DNA from: Planctomycetota bacterium
Lineage (GTDB): Bacteria; Planctomycetota; UBA1135; JADKAF01
DNA: 64,000 bases
Assembly: GCA_016793245.1 (NCBI GenBank)
Contig: JAEUHW010000057.1
Span: 48,709 to 112,708, forward strand
Reading direction: 5' to 3'
Position numbers and translations under genes: made by a program. This document shows positions 1 through 8,398 of the stretch, one piece after another. Every line of letters begins with the position of its first letter. The first letter of the stretch is position 1. A model generated the notes under the pieces. It saw only the letters and a program-made list of their open reading frames with translations. It did not search any database and had not been told where the DNA came from.

Positions 1-294
1 AAGGGCTGGCACGAGAAGATCCTCTGCTCGACGCCCGAGCGCGAAGCGCTGGCGCAGCTGATGCAGGGCGAGCTCCACGACGGCCTGCGCCACCTCGATC
101 CGGGTGCGGGCATCTACACGTGGTGGGACTTCCGCCTCCCGAAGAGCGTGGAGCGGAACCTGGGCCTCCGCATCGACCACTTCCTCGTCGGCGCGGAAGC
201 ACGCGAGCGACTGCGCCGCGTCGCCGTCGACGTCGTCGAGCGCGCGCGAGAGAAGCCGAGCGATCACGCGCCGGTGGTGGCGAGCTTCGATTGA
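1..294 (+). CDS. xth: Exodeoxyribonuclease III, C-terminal part (5' end outside window)
   Basis: The reading frame is open from base 1 and ends in TGA at 292-294, giving the last 97 residues of the protein. The segments YTWWDFR, GLRIDHFLV and EKPSDHAPV are the conserved C-terminal block of the exonuclease III/AP endonuclease family. The Asp of RIDH and the DH pair of SDHAPV supply catalytic residues of that fold. The enzyme nicks DNA at abasic sites and degrades duplex DNA 3' to 5' in base-excision repair. The start and N-terminal half lie upstream of the window. A strong hairpin follows the stop codon. Confidence 0.93.
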   Translation, partial: KGWHEKILCSTPEREALAQLMQGELHDGLRHLDPGAGIYTWWDFRLPKSVERNLGLRIDHFLVGAEARERLRRVAVDVVERAREKPSDHAPVVASFD

Positions 295-306
295 GACCGA
301 GAGATC

Positions 307-343
307 GCAGAGCCGGTCGGAGAGCATCTCCGACAGGCTCTGC
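307..343. terminator. Strong hairpin between convergent genes
   Basis: A 17-bp stem with a single mismatch (G310s region against A) encloses the loop GCA: GCAGAGCC-GTCGGAGA on the left pairs with TCTCCGAC-GGCTCTGC on the right. It lies 12 bases past the exonuclease III stop, and the converging gene ends at 427. No T-run follows, so a bidirectional terminator role is inferred from position and stem strength only. A weaker hairpin with the same GTCGG/CCGAC core lies at about 42896-42920 beside the repeat cluster, so it may belong to a repeat family. Confidence 0.55.
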
Positions 344-347
344 GTTG

Positions 348-383
348 CCTGCCGGCCCAACACCTGACGGTGTTGGCGCCGCG
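348..383 (-). repeat. Dispersed palindromic repeat, single inverted copy
   Basis: The core CCAACACC-TGAC-GGTGTTGG (357-376) is a perfect 8-bp inverted repeat around four bases. The reverse complement of 348-383 matches the 34-bp units at 42747-42882 at nearly every position, including the flanks GCGCC and GGGCC.GCAGG. It lies between the hairpin at 307-343 and the end of the next gene. It is probably a small mobile or REP-like repeat. Confidence 0.75.
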
Positions 384-426
384 AGCGTGTCGATTCATCG
401 ACAAGCTCTCAGGCGTGCGGCCGGAG

Positions 427-1815
427 CTACTTCTTCCACCACTCGCGCCAAGCGCGCAGCGCCTCGGCGTTCCGCGCATCGTCCCGCCGGCGGTTCGGGA
501 CGAAGCCGAAGTCCTCGCCGGTGATCGCGCGCAGCAAGTGGTCCGCGCAGCGACGGATCAATTGCTCCTGATGCTCGAGCTGCTCGAGGAGGATCGGGAC
601 CGCGACCTTCTGCTGGAGGCGCAGCATCTCGGCGAGCTCGTCCCAGCTCGCCGACGGCGGGAGTGCGGATGCGGCGCCGAGGCGGCGGCGCAGCGCGAGC
701 TCGAGCTCGGCCGGCGTCGGCAGCACGCGCGCGTGGAGGGCGAGCACCGCCGAGGCCGTGTCGTCGAAATCGAACGCGATCTGGATCGCGACGCCGCGCT
801 GTCCCGCCGCGGTGGGCATCCCGCCGCCGCCCATCACGTCGTTCATGCTCGCCGAGCGATTCCAGCCGGCATCGAGGAGCTGGAACTCGGCGAGGAACAA
901 GTCGCGATCGTGCGACGCGGAGCGCGTCGGATCCGCCGGCCAGAGCAGGATCTTCGTCGCGCGCGCGTGATCGACGAGCCACGCGAAGGCGTCGGCGCGG
1001 GCGCCGGGGTTCTGATCGAAGCGGTCGCTCGCTCGCAGCCAGCGCTCCGCCCGATCGATGGCGCGCAGCAGCTTCTCGCGTCGCGCGCTGTCTGGCGTCG
1101 AAGCCGCGCAGCGCATCCAGATCGCCGCGGAGGCCGCGGTCGCGGCGCCGTTCGACGCACCGCTCGCGCCGACACCGCCATCCGCGCGCTGCGCGCGCAG
1201 CAAGTAGTCGAGCGCGCGCTGCTCGACCGCCGCCTCGAGCTGAGGTCCTAAGCCGCCCTTCAGCGCCCAGAGCGCTCGTGCGGTGAGCGCCGCGTCATCC
1301 ACCCGCAGGTCCTTCTCGATCTGTCGTGAGGCCGGGAAGGCGCCATCCTCGGCTTGGCGCGAGAGGAGGTCGTTCGCGCGCGTGCGCAGCTCCGCGATCG
1401 AGCTCCCGACCAAGCGCGCGAGCTCCAAGCGCTCGACCGCTTCCTCCACGTCGGCGGAGCTCGCGACGGCTCGCTGGGCTTCGACGACGCGGTCGACGCC
1501 GATGGCATTCGCAGCTCCGCCGCTCTCGAGCCACGCGCGGAGCCCTCGCAGCGCGCGCGCGCTCGCGAGCTCTTCCGGCGGGAGCTTCGTCAGCATGTCG
1601 CCGGCGCGCGCGCTGCCGCGCGCACGTGCATCGGCGATACGCGCGGCGCGGCGCGCGATCTTCGAGGCATCGCCTCGATCCTGCGGGCTGGCGTTCGCCA
1701 CCGAGGGCCACGCGAACGCCAGGAGCAGAGCGAGGGCGCGAGCGTTGGCGCACGCGCTCGAGAACGCGTGGCGAGCATACGGCGAACCTAGGCGAGGGGC
1801 AGGGCGCAGCGACAT
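427..1815 (-). CDS. Secreted alpha/alpha-toroid-like protein, paralog A
   Basis: This 462-residue protein begins with an Arg/Ala-rich stretch and a hydrophobic core (about 26-42) ending in NAS, which reads as a signal peptide. The middle has short helical repeats of the kind seen in prenyltransferase/squalene-oxidase toroids (ALTARALWAL, then LLRAQRADGGVG). The C-terminus carries AITGEDFGF followed by LRAWREWW. It is clearly homologous over its length to the next gene at 1869-3287: both share DGGVG, SNGAATA, the WN-S-AS--DVMG block, DTASA-LAL, and the AWR-WW end. No enzymatic motif is recognised, so the function is unknown. The start chosen is the first ATG; a later start would cut into the signal peptide. 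The 53-bp gap to its paralog suggests tandem duplication and co-transcription. Confidence 0.8.
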   Translation of the reverse strand: MSLRPAPRLGSPYARHAFSSACANARALALLLAFAWPSVANASPQDRGDASKIARRAARIADARARGSARAGDMLTKLPPEELASARALRGLRAWLESGGAANAIGVDRVVEAQRAVASSADVEEAVERLELARLVGSSIAELRTRANDLLSRQAEDGAFPASRQIEKDLRVDDAALTARALWALKGGLGPQLEAAVEQRALDYLLRAQRADGGVGASGASNGAATAASAAIWMRCAASTPDSARREKLLRAIDRAERWLRASDRFDQNPGARADAFAWLVDHARATKILLWPADPTRSASHDRDLFLAEFQLLDAGWNRSASMNDVMGGGGMPTAAGQRGVAIQIAFDFDDTASAVLALHARVLPTPAELELALRRRLGAASALPPSASWDELAEMLRLQQKVAVPILLEQLEHQEQLIRRCADHLLRAITGEDFGFVPNRRRDDARNAEALRAWREWWKK

Positions 1816-1868
1816 GCCGGCATCTCCGCTGGAAGGCCGGCTCTACGTAGCCCCCCTCGCCGCGGAAG

Positions 1869-3287
1869 TCACCGTCCCGCGCGCGTTCGCCCCTCGGTCA
1901 TCCACCAATGGCGCCAGGCCTCGAGGGCTTTCTGATTGGAGGGCTCGCCCGGGGACTTCGCCGGATCGAAGCCCAGGTCCGCGCCGCTCAGCGCGCGCAG
2001 ACATCGCAACGCCCACGCGCGACACGGAGCATCGGCGGCGGAGAGCCCGGCGATCAGCTCCGGTATCACCACGGCGAAGTGCTCGCGCAAGAGAGCCAGG
2101 AAGGCCTCGAAGCGGTCGGCGCTCGGCAGGGCGCGCGGCGAAGCGAGTCGACGCTGCAGCGCGAAGCGCAGCTCGGCCTCGCTCGCGCGAGTTCCGCCGG
2201 CGAGCGCCAGCGTCGCCGAAGCGGTGTCGTACGGGTCGTAGACCACTTGCGGCACGGCGCCGAGCCCGCGCGGGAGCTGTGGCGGGCCGACGCCCGCGCC
2301 GGCGCCGGCACCCGAAGGAACGCTGCCCGCGGGGCCCATCACGTCCTGCAAGCTCGCTCGGCTGTTCCAGCCCCAATCGGGGAGTTGGTATCCCGCGAGG
2401 TAGCCGTCGCGCCGCTTCTGACGCCGCTTCGCGCTCTCGGGCGCGATGAGGAGCAGCGTCTCCGCTCGTTCGAGATCCACGAGCCAGGCGAGGTCTTCGC
2501 CGTGGCCGCCGGGATTCCTCTCGACGGTCCATTCCTCGAGCAACCAGGCTTCGGCGCGCTGCATGGCTTCGGCACAGCGCGCCTTCCGCGCCGCGTCCGC
2601 GTCGCGAGCAGCCAGCGTCGCCCACGCGGCGAGCGCGCCCGCCGTCGCGGCCCCGTTCGAACGAGCTTTGCGCCCCGGCCCACCGACGCCTCCATCGCGC
2701 TGCCGGCGCGAGAGGAGGAACTCCCCCGTCGCGGCCCAGCGTTCGAGATCGAAGGGCACTCCGGCATTCTCGGCGGCGCGCGCGGCGAGCAGCGCACGCG
2801 CGGAGACGGCGGCGGCATCGGGCCCCTCGCGCTCCTCCTCGACGGCGAAGCTCCCGTCCTTGCGCTGCAGCTCGAGCAGGCGCGCGAGCGCGCGCGTCAG
2901 CGCCTCGCGATGGCTCGCGTTCGCTGCGGCGAAGAGCTCGACGCGCTCCAAGGCCTCGACGGCCGTGGCTGCCGGCGCGGCATCGGCATGGGCTTTGCAA
3001 ATCGGCTCGCAATTCGCGATCGCCGCGGCATCGCCCGTCGCGAACAGCGCGCGCGCCGCGCGCGCCGCGGCGACTCCCGCGCGCTCGGCCGCCGGAATGC
3101 CGAGCAGGGCATCGACCGTGCGCAGTCGTCCTCGGCGCAGCTTCTCCTCCACTTCGGTGCGCAACTCGCGCGCGCGCTCCGCTTCGCGGGGATCCACATG
3201 CTGCGCGCGCACCGCGAGAGCGCTCACCGCGAGAGCCAGGAACGCAAGGCTGCCCACACGCCGTCGCCGTCCCGTCGATTCCTTCAT
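1869..3287 (-). CDS. Secreted alpha/alpha-toroid-like protein, paralog B
   Basis: The protein has 472 residues if it starts at the ATG at 3287, which puts a clean signal peptide (RRRRVGSLAFLALAVSALAVRA, cleaved before QH) at the N-terminus. The open frame runs on to 3410, but the upstream residues are low-complexity and lack a signal. The mature part begins with charged helices, then shows the same repeat core as the neighbour (LSRRQRDGGVGG, NGAATAGALAAW, the DVMG segment, DTASATLAL). It ends in ALSGADLGF and LEAWRHWW. A Gly/Ala/Pro-rich insert follows the DVMG block and is missing from the paralog. No catalytic residues are recognised. Export to the periplasm or outside is predicted; the role is unknown. 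Confidence 0.8.
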   Translation of the reverse strand: MKESTGRRRRVGSLAFLALAVSALAVRAQHVDPREAERARELRTEVEEKLRRGRLRTVDALLGIPAAERAGVAAARAARALFATGDAAAIANCEPICKAHADAAPAATAVEALERVELFAAANASHREALTRALARLLELQRKDGSFAVEEEREGPDAAAVSARALLAARAAENAGVPFDLERWAATGEFLLSRRQRDGGVGGPGRKARSNGAATAGALAAWATLAARDADAARKARCAEAMQRAEAWLLEEWTVERNPGGHGEDLAWLVDLERAETLLLIAPESAKRRQKRRDGYLAGYQLPDWGWNSRASLQDVMGPAGSVPSGAGAGAGVGPPQLPRGLGAVPQVVYDPYDTASATLALAGGTRASEAELRFALQRRLASPRALPSADRFEAFLALLREHFAVVIPELIAGLSAADAPCRAWALRCLRALSGADLGFDPAKSPGEPSNQKALEAWRHWWMTEGRTRAGR

Positions 3288-3445
3288 GCGAGCTCGGGCG
3301 GGGGAACCGCCTCCTCCTGCCGCTTGGATTGCCTGCGCGAGATCCGTACGCTGCCCTCGCGCGCAGGCTCCCGGCCCGCGCGCCGAGACGCTACCACTTC
3401 CGCCGCGCACGAGAAGTGCGCCGCTCGCGCCTCGCGCGCCCGCCC

Positions 3446-4645
3446 ATGAAGATCCTCTTCCTCAGCCAACGCGTTCCCTACCCCCCGGACCGCGGCGACA
3501 AGATCACGACCTACCACGTGCTGCGCCATCTCCGCGAGCGGCACGAGGTGATCTCGGGCTGCTTCCTGGAAGAGCCCAAGGAAGAGGGCTACGCGGCGAA
3601 GCTGCACGAGCTGGGGGTCCGCGTGCACGGCTTCCCCATCCGTCCGCGCGCGCGGAAGCTCTGGGCGCTCCGCGCGCTGCTCACGACGCAGCCGATCACG
3701 CTGCCGTACTTCTACGATCGGCGCCTCGCGGATGCGGTCGCGAGCGAAGTGGCGCAGGGCGTCGATCTCCTGCTCGCGTACTCCTCGTCGATGGGCCAGT
3801 ACTTCGCGCCCTATCCCGCGCTGCCGAAGATCCAGATCTTCGCCGAGCTCGATTCGGACAAGTGGCTGCAGTACGCGCGCAACCACTCGTTCCCGGGCTC
3901 GTGGATCTACGGACGCGAGCATCGGCGCTTGCTGCGCTTCGAGCGCGAGCTCGCGTACGCGGTGGATGCCTGCACGGTGGTCTCGGAGGTCGAGCGCGAG
4001 CTCTTCCTGAAGCACATCCCGGGCGCGAACGTCGCGATCCTGCCGAACGGCGTCGACCTCGAGGCCTTTCGCCCCGGCCCCGAAAGCGCGCGCGAGCCGG
4101 CGACGCTGCTCTTCACCGGGGTCATGGACTACGGCGCGAACGTGGACGGCGTGCTCTGGTTCCATCGGGAGATCTGGCCACGCGTGAAGCTGGCCGTGCC
4201 GCGAGCGAAGCTCCTGATCGTCGGCTCGCGGCCCGTTCCGGCGATCCGCGCCCTCGCCGCGGGCGACGTCGAGGTCACCGGCTTCGTCGAGTCGACGCGC
4301 CCCTACTTCGAACGCGCGACGGTGGCGATCGCGCCCCTGCGCATCGCGCGTGGGATCCAGAACAAAGTGCTCGAAGCGATGGCCTCGGGTCTGCCGACCG
4401 TCTCCTCGCCGTCGGCGTTCTCGGGCATCGACGCCTTGCCGGGTCGCGACTTGCTCGTGGCCGACGAGCCGGCGGCCTGGGTCGACACGCTCGTCGGTCT
4501 GCTCGGGGATCGCGCCCGTCGCGAGGCACTCGGCCGAGCGGCGCGCGCGCGCATGGAGACGGCGTACCGCTGGGACGCGATCCTGGGTCAGCTCGACCAC
4601 TTGATCGCCGACGCGCGCCGCCGCGCGACCGCCCGAGCGAGGTAG
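3446..4645 (+). CDS. Glycosyltransferase of the PEP-CTERM/exosortase-associated Stp1 type
   Basis: This 399-residue cytosolic enzyme opens with KILFLSQRVPYPPDRGDKI, the hallmark N-terminus of the sugar transferases linked to PEP-CTERM/EpsH exopolysaccharide loci. The rest is a GT-B fold: an acceptor domain up to about 200, then a GT4-type donor domain with LPNGVD, FTGVMDYGANVDGVLWF and a C-terminal ARGIQNKVLEAMASGLPTV block, whose Glu contacts the nucleotide-sugar. The frame is open upstream, but homology begins exactly at the ATG at 3446. It probably adds a sugar in exopolysaccharide or glycan assembly; no exosortase gene lies in this window. The diverging paralog pair starts 158 bases upstream. 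Confidence 0.85.
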   Translation: MKILFLSQRVPYPPDRGDKITTYHVLRHLRERHEVISGCFLEEPKEEGYAAKLHELGVRVHGFPIRPRARKLWALRALLTTQPITLPYFYDRRLADAVASEVAQGVDLLLAYSSSMGQYFAPYPALPKIQIFAELDSDKWLQYARNHSFPGSWIYGREHRRLLRFERELAYAVDACTVVSEVERELFLKHIPGANVAILPNGVDLEAFRPGPESAREPATLLFTGVMDYGANVDGVLWFHREIWPRVKLAVPRAKLLIVGSRPVPAIRALAAGDVEVTGFVESTRPYFERATVAIAPLRIARGIQNKVLEAMASGLPTVSSPSAFSGIDALPGRDLLVADEPAAWVDTLVGLLGDRARREALGRAARARMETAYRWDAILGQLDHLIADARRRATARAR

Positions 4646-4675
4646 TTCGCCCGGCGGCCTCCGGAACTCGCGAGC

Positions 4676-4702
4676 TTGTGTTTCGGGAGCCGCGGCTATA
4701 CT
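4676..4702 (+). promoter_or_regulatory. Putative sigma70-type promoter for the 4752 gene
   Basis: TATACT at 4697-4702 is one base from the -10 consensus. TTGTGT at 4676-4681 could act as -35, but the spacer is 15 bases, shorter than ideal. It sits about 50 bases before the GTG start at 4752. Confidence 0.35.
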
Positions 4703-4751
4703 CGGCTCGCCGCCTGGCTCGATCCCTCCTGCCCGGAGCTCGCCAAAGGCC

Positions 4752-5492
4752 GTGTTGACCTTAGCTCACCGCTCCTCCGGAGCGGCTCGTCCGGCCGCCG
4801 CGCGCCCACGCGGTGCGGCTGTCTTGCTGCTCGCGCTCGGCGCCGCCTTCGGCTCCGCGAACGCGCAGTCGCTGAACTGCGTCGCGCCCGCGACGCCAGC
4901 GCCGAGCAGCTCGAGCGCGACCCCCGAGACCGCGAAGGCGAAGCCCCGCGCGCTCGGCGTCGGTCAGGCGGCGCCCGAGTTCTCGCTGCTCGATCAAACG
5001 GGCCGCGAGCGCGCGCTCGCGGATCTCCTCGCCGAGGTCGAGCCCGAGCAGAGCGCGTTGATCCTGCTCTTCTACGGTAAGGACTTCGCTCCGGCGGCGA
5101 CGGGGCTGCTGCGCGCCTGGAAAGAGCGCCTCTCGCAGATCGACGGCACGCCGCCCCGCGTGCTCGGGATCTCCAGCGACGACGCCGAACGGAACGCGCG
5201 CTTTCACGCGTTCCTCGAGCTGCCCTTCGATCTGCTGAGCGATCCAGACCAGCGCGTCGCCAAGCTCTACGGGGCGGGCTCGGCCTCGAGCGCCGGCGCT
5301 CCGGTAGGTGAAGGCGCTCCGCACGCCGTGTTCGTCGTCGGCTCGAAGGGCCACGTGACCTACCTCGACCGCGACTTTCGCTCGGCGCCCGCCGACGACT
5401 TCCGCGCGCTGCTCCGCGCGTTGCTGCTGCAGGCGACGCGGCCGACGCAGCCGACCGCGGCGAGCGGCGCGACCGAAGCGGAGCAGGGCTGA
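4752..5492 (+). CDS. Secreted peroxiredoxin-fold protein lacking the peroxidatic cysteine
   Basis: The 246-residue product starts at GTG and has a signal peptide (hydrophobic 22-36, cleaved near ANA-QS). Residues 67-225 follow the AhpC/TSA bacterioferritin-comigratory layout: GQAAPEFSLLDQTGRE, ALILLFYGKDF, VLGISSDD, FDLLSDPDQRVAKLYG and a final strand GHVTYLDRDF. In active peroxiredoxins the loop after the third block is TPxCT; here it reads APAAT (113-117), so the peroxidatic Cys is Ala116. The only cysteine is Cys43 in the linker behind the signal peptide. It therefore cannot act as a normal thiol peroxidase and may be a binding or scaffold variant in the periplasm. It follows the glycosyltransferase by 106 bases with its own candidate promoter. 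Confidence 0.78.
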   Translation: MLTLAHRSSGAARPAAARPRGAAVLLLALGAAFGSANAQSLNCVAPATPAPSSSSATPETAKAKPRALGVGQAAPEFSLLDQTGRERALADLLAEVEPEQSALILLFYGKDFAPAATGLLRAWKERLSQIDGTPPRVLGISSDDAERNARFHAFLELPFDLLSDPDQRVAKLYGAGSASSAGAPVGEGAPHAVFVVGSKGHVTYLDRDFRSAPADDFRALLRALLLQATRPTQPTAASGATEAEQG

Positions 5493-5612
5493 GAGCCGTT
5501 CTCGCCTCTGTCTCGGAGCAGGCGCGGGCTATCCACGCCGGGCCAGCTTGGCGATGATCCTCCTTCCGCTCGCGGCGCTCAGGCGCCGCGCCTCGCAGTC
5601 CCCGGAGGAAAC

Positions 5613-7097
5613 ATGCGCCGTCATCTCGATCTCGCCGCGCGCCTCGGCGCGCTGATGCTGCTCCTCGCTGGCTCAGCACTCGCTCAGCGCAACCTATACG
5701 TCGACCCGGTGAACGGGAGCGACTCGAACTTCGGCACCGCCGCGCAGCCGGTGAAGTCGGTGATCTACGCCCTGCGCTTCCTCGCCAACGACGGCGACAG
5801 CATCCATTGCGCGCCGGGCCGCTACTCGCCGTCGACCAACGGCGACTTCCTCGATCCCTCGACCGGCCTCTTCGCCGCGTGGGTCATCGGCCAAGCACAG
5901 AACGGCGTCCCGCAGCGCATCAACCTGATCGGCGCCGGCGCGGATCGCTGCATCGTCGATCCCGAAGGACAGCAGACCTCGTTCTTCTTCGCGCGCGTCC
6001 TCTTCACCGGGGCCGGCACCAAGATCAAGGGCTTCACCTTCCAGAACCCGGGGCAGCCGGCCGGGCGCTGGAACTGCGCATGGCGCCTCGGATCGACCTC
6101 CACGGGCTTCACCGTCGATGACGTCGACATCTCGGAGTGCGTCTTCCGCGACCTGCCTTACGCGTACGTATCGTTCGGCGCGAGTCTGCGCACGCGCTTC
6201 CACGACAACGTGGTGATCAACTGCGCGGACGGCATCGGCGTCACCAACTTCTCCGCGGTGAGCGGCGACATCGGCTACATCTACAACAACACCTTCCAGA
6301 ACATCACGACCTCGGGGATCGAGATCCTCGCCGACCCGAGCAGCACCTCGACCGTGTTCCTGTTCAACAACAGCTTCGTGAACGTCGGCGGGAACGCGAT
6401 CTGGTTCGACACCGGCTTCGGCACGCCGGTGGTCTACTCCGACGCCAACAACTTCTGGCAGGTCGGCGCGAGCTATGGCTCGGGACTGAGCGCCGGCAGC
6501 GGCGACACCTTCGCCGATCCGCAGCTCGTCTCTCCGACCGACTACCGCTTGCAGCGCAGCTCACCGCTCGTCGACAGCGGCTCCAACCTGGCGCCCGTGG
6601 GCATGCCGCTGCCGGCGGGAATCTACCCGCCCTACGGCAACGACGTGCAGGGCGGCATGCGCTTGATCGACGGCGATCTCGACGGCGCGATCGAGATCGA
6701 TCGCGGCGCGGAGGAAGTCTCCTCCATCGCGGTCGCGGGCTTCGGACCGGTCGCGCTCGGCTCGACGGCGACGGTCTCGGTCTTCGATGAGCGCGGCGAC
6801 TTCGCGGCCAATCCCATCGACCCGACCTACCTCCTCTTCGGCGCCGCCGGCACGGGCGCGCTGCAGTTCGCGATCGAGCCCTTCGGCTTGCTCGCGCTCG
6901 ATCTCGCGACCTTCAGCTATCTCACGACCGGCTCCATGCCGCCCGTGAATGGCCAAGCGCGCGCCGATCTCTCCTTCGCGCTGCCGATCGATCCGTTCCT
7001 GATCGGGCGCCGAGCGCCGGTGCAGTTCCTCGTCGCGCAGATCCAGACGAGCGGGCTCCGCGGCGAGCTGACCGCCATCGCCGAGCTCGCGTTCTGA
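5613..7097 (+). CDS. Secreted right-handed beta-helix protein
   Basis: The 494-residue protein has a typical signal peptide (LGALMLLLAGSALA, cleaved before QR). The segment YVDPVNGSDSNFGTAAQP is the entry motif of secreted parallel beta-helix proteins. It is followed by Asn/Ile/Gly-rich helix rungs (VINCADGIGVTNF, IYNNTFQNITTSGIEIL, LFNNSFVNVGGNAIWF) to about residue 300. The last 120 residues form a beta-rich module that resembles C-terminal domains of secreted planctomycete proteins. GGAGGA at 5604-5609 is a strong ribosome binding site for this ATG. It probably binds or cleaves a polysaccharide, or serves as a surface protein; no catalytic triad can be assigned. Confidence 0.82.
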   Translation: MRRHLDLAARLGALMLLLAGSALAQRNLYVDPVNGSDSNFGTAAQPVKSVIYALRFLANDGDSIHCAPGRYSPSTNGDFLDPSTGLFAAWVIGQAQNGVPQRINLIGAGADRCIVDPEGQQTSFFFARVLFTGAGTKIKGFTFQNPGQPAGRWNCAWRLGSTSTGFTVDDVDISECVFRDLPYAYVSFGASLRTRFHDNVVINCADGIGVTNFSAVSGDIGYIYNNTFQNITTSGIEILADPSSTSTVFLFNNSFVNVGGNAIWFDTGFGTPVVYSDANNFWQVGASYGSGLSAGSGDTFADPQLVSPTDYRLQRSSPLVDSGSNLAPVGMPLPAGIYPPYGNDVQGGMRLIDGDLDGAIEIDRGAEEVSSIAVAGFGPVALGSTATVSVFDERGDFAANPIDPTYLLFGAAGTGALQFAIEPFGLLALDLATFSYLTTGSMPPVNGQARADLSFALPIDPFLIGRRAPVQFLVAQIQTSGLRGELTAIAELAF

Positions 7098-7126
7098 TCC
7101 GCGAGCGAACACGAGCGCCAAAGCAT

Positions 7127-7160
7127 GCGGGCCGCGGCTCCTCTCGGAGCTGCGGCCCGC
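7127..7160. terminator. Bidirectional terminator hairpin
   Basis: A 15-bp stem with one mismatch (GCGGGCCGC.GCTCC against GGAGC.GCGGCCCGC) closes on the four-base loop TCTC. It lies between the ends of the converging beta-helix gene (7097) and actin-like gene (7200), so it could stop transcription from both sides. There is no T-run. Confidence 0.55.
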
Positions 7161-7199
7161 GCGCGTTCGTCGCCGGAGCGACCAGGATCCGGGTGCTGC

Positions 7200-8234
7200 T
7201 TACTCGGAGATCGCGGCCGCGACGAGGCAGCCCTTCGCGACCGTGTTCAGCGGCTCGGAGGCGTGGCGGATCTCGCGGACCTGGATCGGGAAGGAGATCT
7301 TGGCGAACTCCTCGCGGAAGGCCTTGATGAAGCCGCCGACCATCGAGGTGCCGCCGGAGCAGACGATCGAGACCGGCTTGCTGAACGAAGGCATGTTGCG
7401 CTGGTTGGCGAAGCGCGCCTTGATGTTCTGGATCGTGTAGGAGATCAGATTGCGATAGTAGATCGCGATCGCCTCTTCCTCACGCCCCTGCGGGTTCGTG
7501 ATGTCGACGCCCTTCTCCTTGATCATCGTCGCCTTCGAGCGATTGATGCCGAGCACGCCGGCGACGTTCTTGTCGATCCAGTCGCCGCCGCGGGCGACCG
7601 AGAACGAGATCGTCGGGATCGTGCGGTAGCAGACGCAGGCGTTCACCATGCCGCCGCCGAACGAGATGCCGATGCCCGTGAAGTCCTCTTCGGCGAGGTC
7701 GGAGAAGACCACCGCGTGGCCTTCGTTGATCGCGCGGGGCGTGTAGCCCATCTTGCGCAGCATGCCTTCGAAGAGGCCCTGGTGATAGACGATGTTGTTG
7801 TCGCAGTCGACCGACTCGGCCGGCACGGAGAAGCAGACCGTCTCGCCCTGCTTCGTGGGCTTGCCGAGGCACTTCTCGATGATGAGCTGGATCATCGGCA
7901 GCGCATCGACTTCGTTCGGGCTGATCAGACCGTCGCACATCGGGCGACGCGTCTCGCGGCCGAAGATGTTCGCGAGCTCGAACGCCGACTCTCCGATCAC
8001 GACGATCTTCTCGCCGTGAACGACGTAGGGCACGCCGAGCTTCGTCAGCATGTCCTTGCTGTAGATATCGGAGTCGATGTCGAGGAACGCGTTCCGCTCG
8101 AGCTTGATCTTGACTCCCGTACGCGCGTCCTGGAGACCCGCGACGATGTTGGCCGTGCCGACGTCGAGGCCCTTGCCGAGCAGCAGGCTCTGGCCCTGGG
8201 TCGTCGTCGCCGTGGAAGAGGTTCCTTCGCTCAC
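7200..8234 (-). CDS. Actin-family (MreB/MamK-like) ATPase with altered phosphate-2 loop
   Basis: The protein has 344 residues. It shows the actin-fold order phosphate-1 loop (LDVGTANIVAG, 23-33), GESAFELANIFG plus DGLISP as in MamK, a phosphate-2 loop at 187-199, RGGDWIDKNV as in the MreB RVAGDEMDE region, and an adenosine loop (IVCSGGTSMVGG, 290-301). It lacks the full MreB signature and has a short polar N-terminal tail. In the phosphate-2 loop the usual DIGGGT reads SFGGGM, so the nucleotide/Mg-handling Asp is Ser191 and the Thr is Met. The gene lies 164 bases downstream of a coiled-coil gene in the same direction, which suggests a filament and its partner. A role in cell shape, positioning or segregation is inferred, not shown. 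Confidence 0.82.
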   Translation of the reverse strand: MSEGTSSTATTTQGQSLLLGKGLDVGTANIVAGLQDARTGVKIKLERNAFLDIDSDIYSKDMLTKLGVPYVVHGEKIVVIGESAFELANIFGRETRRPMCDGLISPNEVDALPMIQLIIEKCLGKPTKQGETVCFSVPAESVDCDNNIVYHQGLFEGMLRKMGYTPRAINEGHAVVFSDLAEEDFTGIGISFGGGMVNACVCYRTIPTISFSVARGGDWIDKNVAGVLGINRSKATMIKEKGVDITNPQGREEEAIAIYYRNLISYTIQNIKARFANQRNMPSFSKPVSIVCSGGTSMVGGFIKAFREEFAKISFPIQVREIRHASEPLNTVAKGCLVAAAISE

Positions 8235-8358
8235 CGCAGCACTCCTTTGCTTGGCTTCGCTCGCCGGTGCGGCTCAGGCCGCCGCGGCGCCATCCGATTC
8301 ACTCTCTGGTCGCGGGGTCTACCGAGCTCCGCGACCTTATTCTTCGGCGCGACCTCGC

Positions 8359-8378
8359 GCGCGCCTGTAGGCGCGCGG
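8359..8378. other. Hairpin between coiled-coil and actin genes
   Basis: CGCGCGCC-TGTA-GGCGCGCG is a perfect 8-bp stem with a four-base loop just after the coiled-coil stop codon (8399, minus strand). A second inverted repeat, GGTCGCGG/CCGCGACC, lies at 8312-8340. Either could partly terminate or protect the transcript and so set the ratio of the two proteins. This is inferred from position only. Confidence 0.4.
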
Positions 8379-8398
8379 GGAGCCGCGCATGTTCTGCC

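Noticed and set aside
4752..5492. Functional bacterioferritin comigratory protein (Bcp)
   Set aside because: The peroxidatic Cys is replaced by Ala and no other Cys is in the domain.
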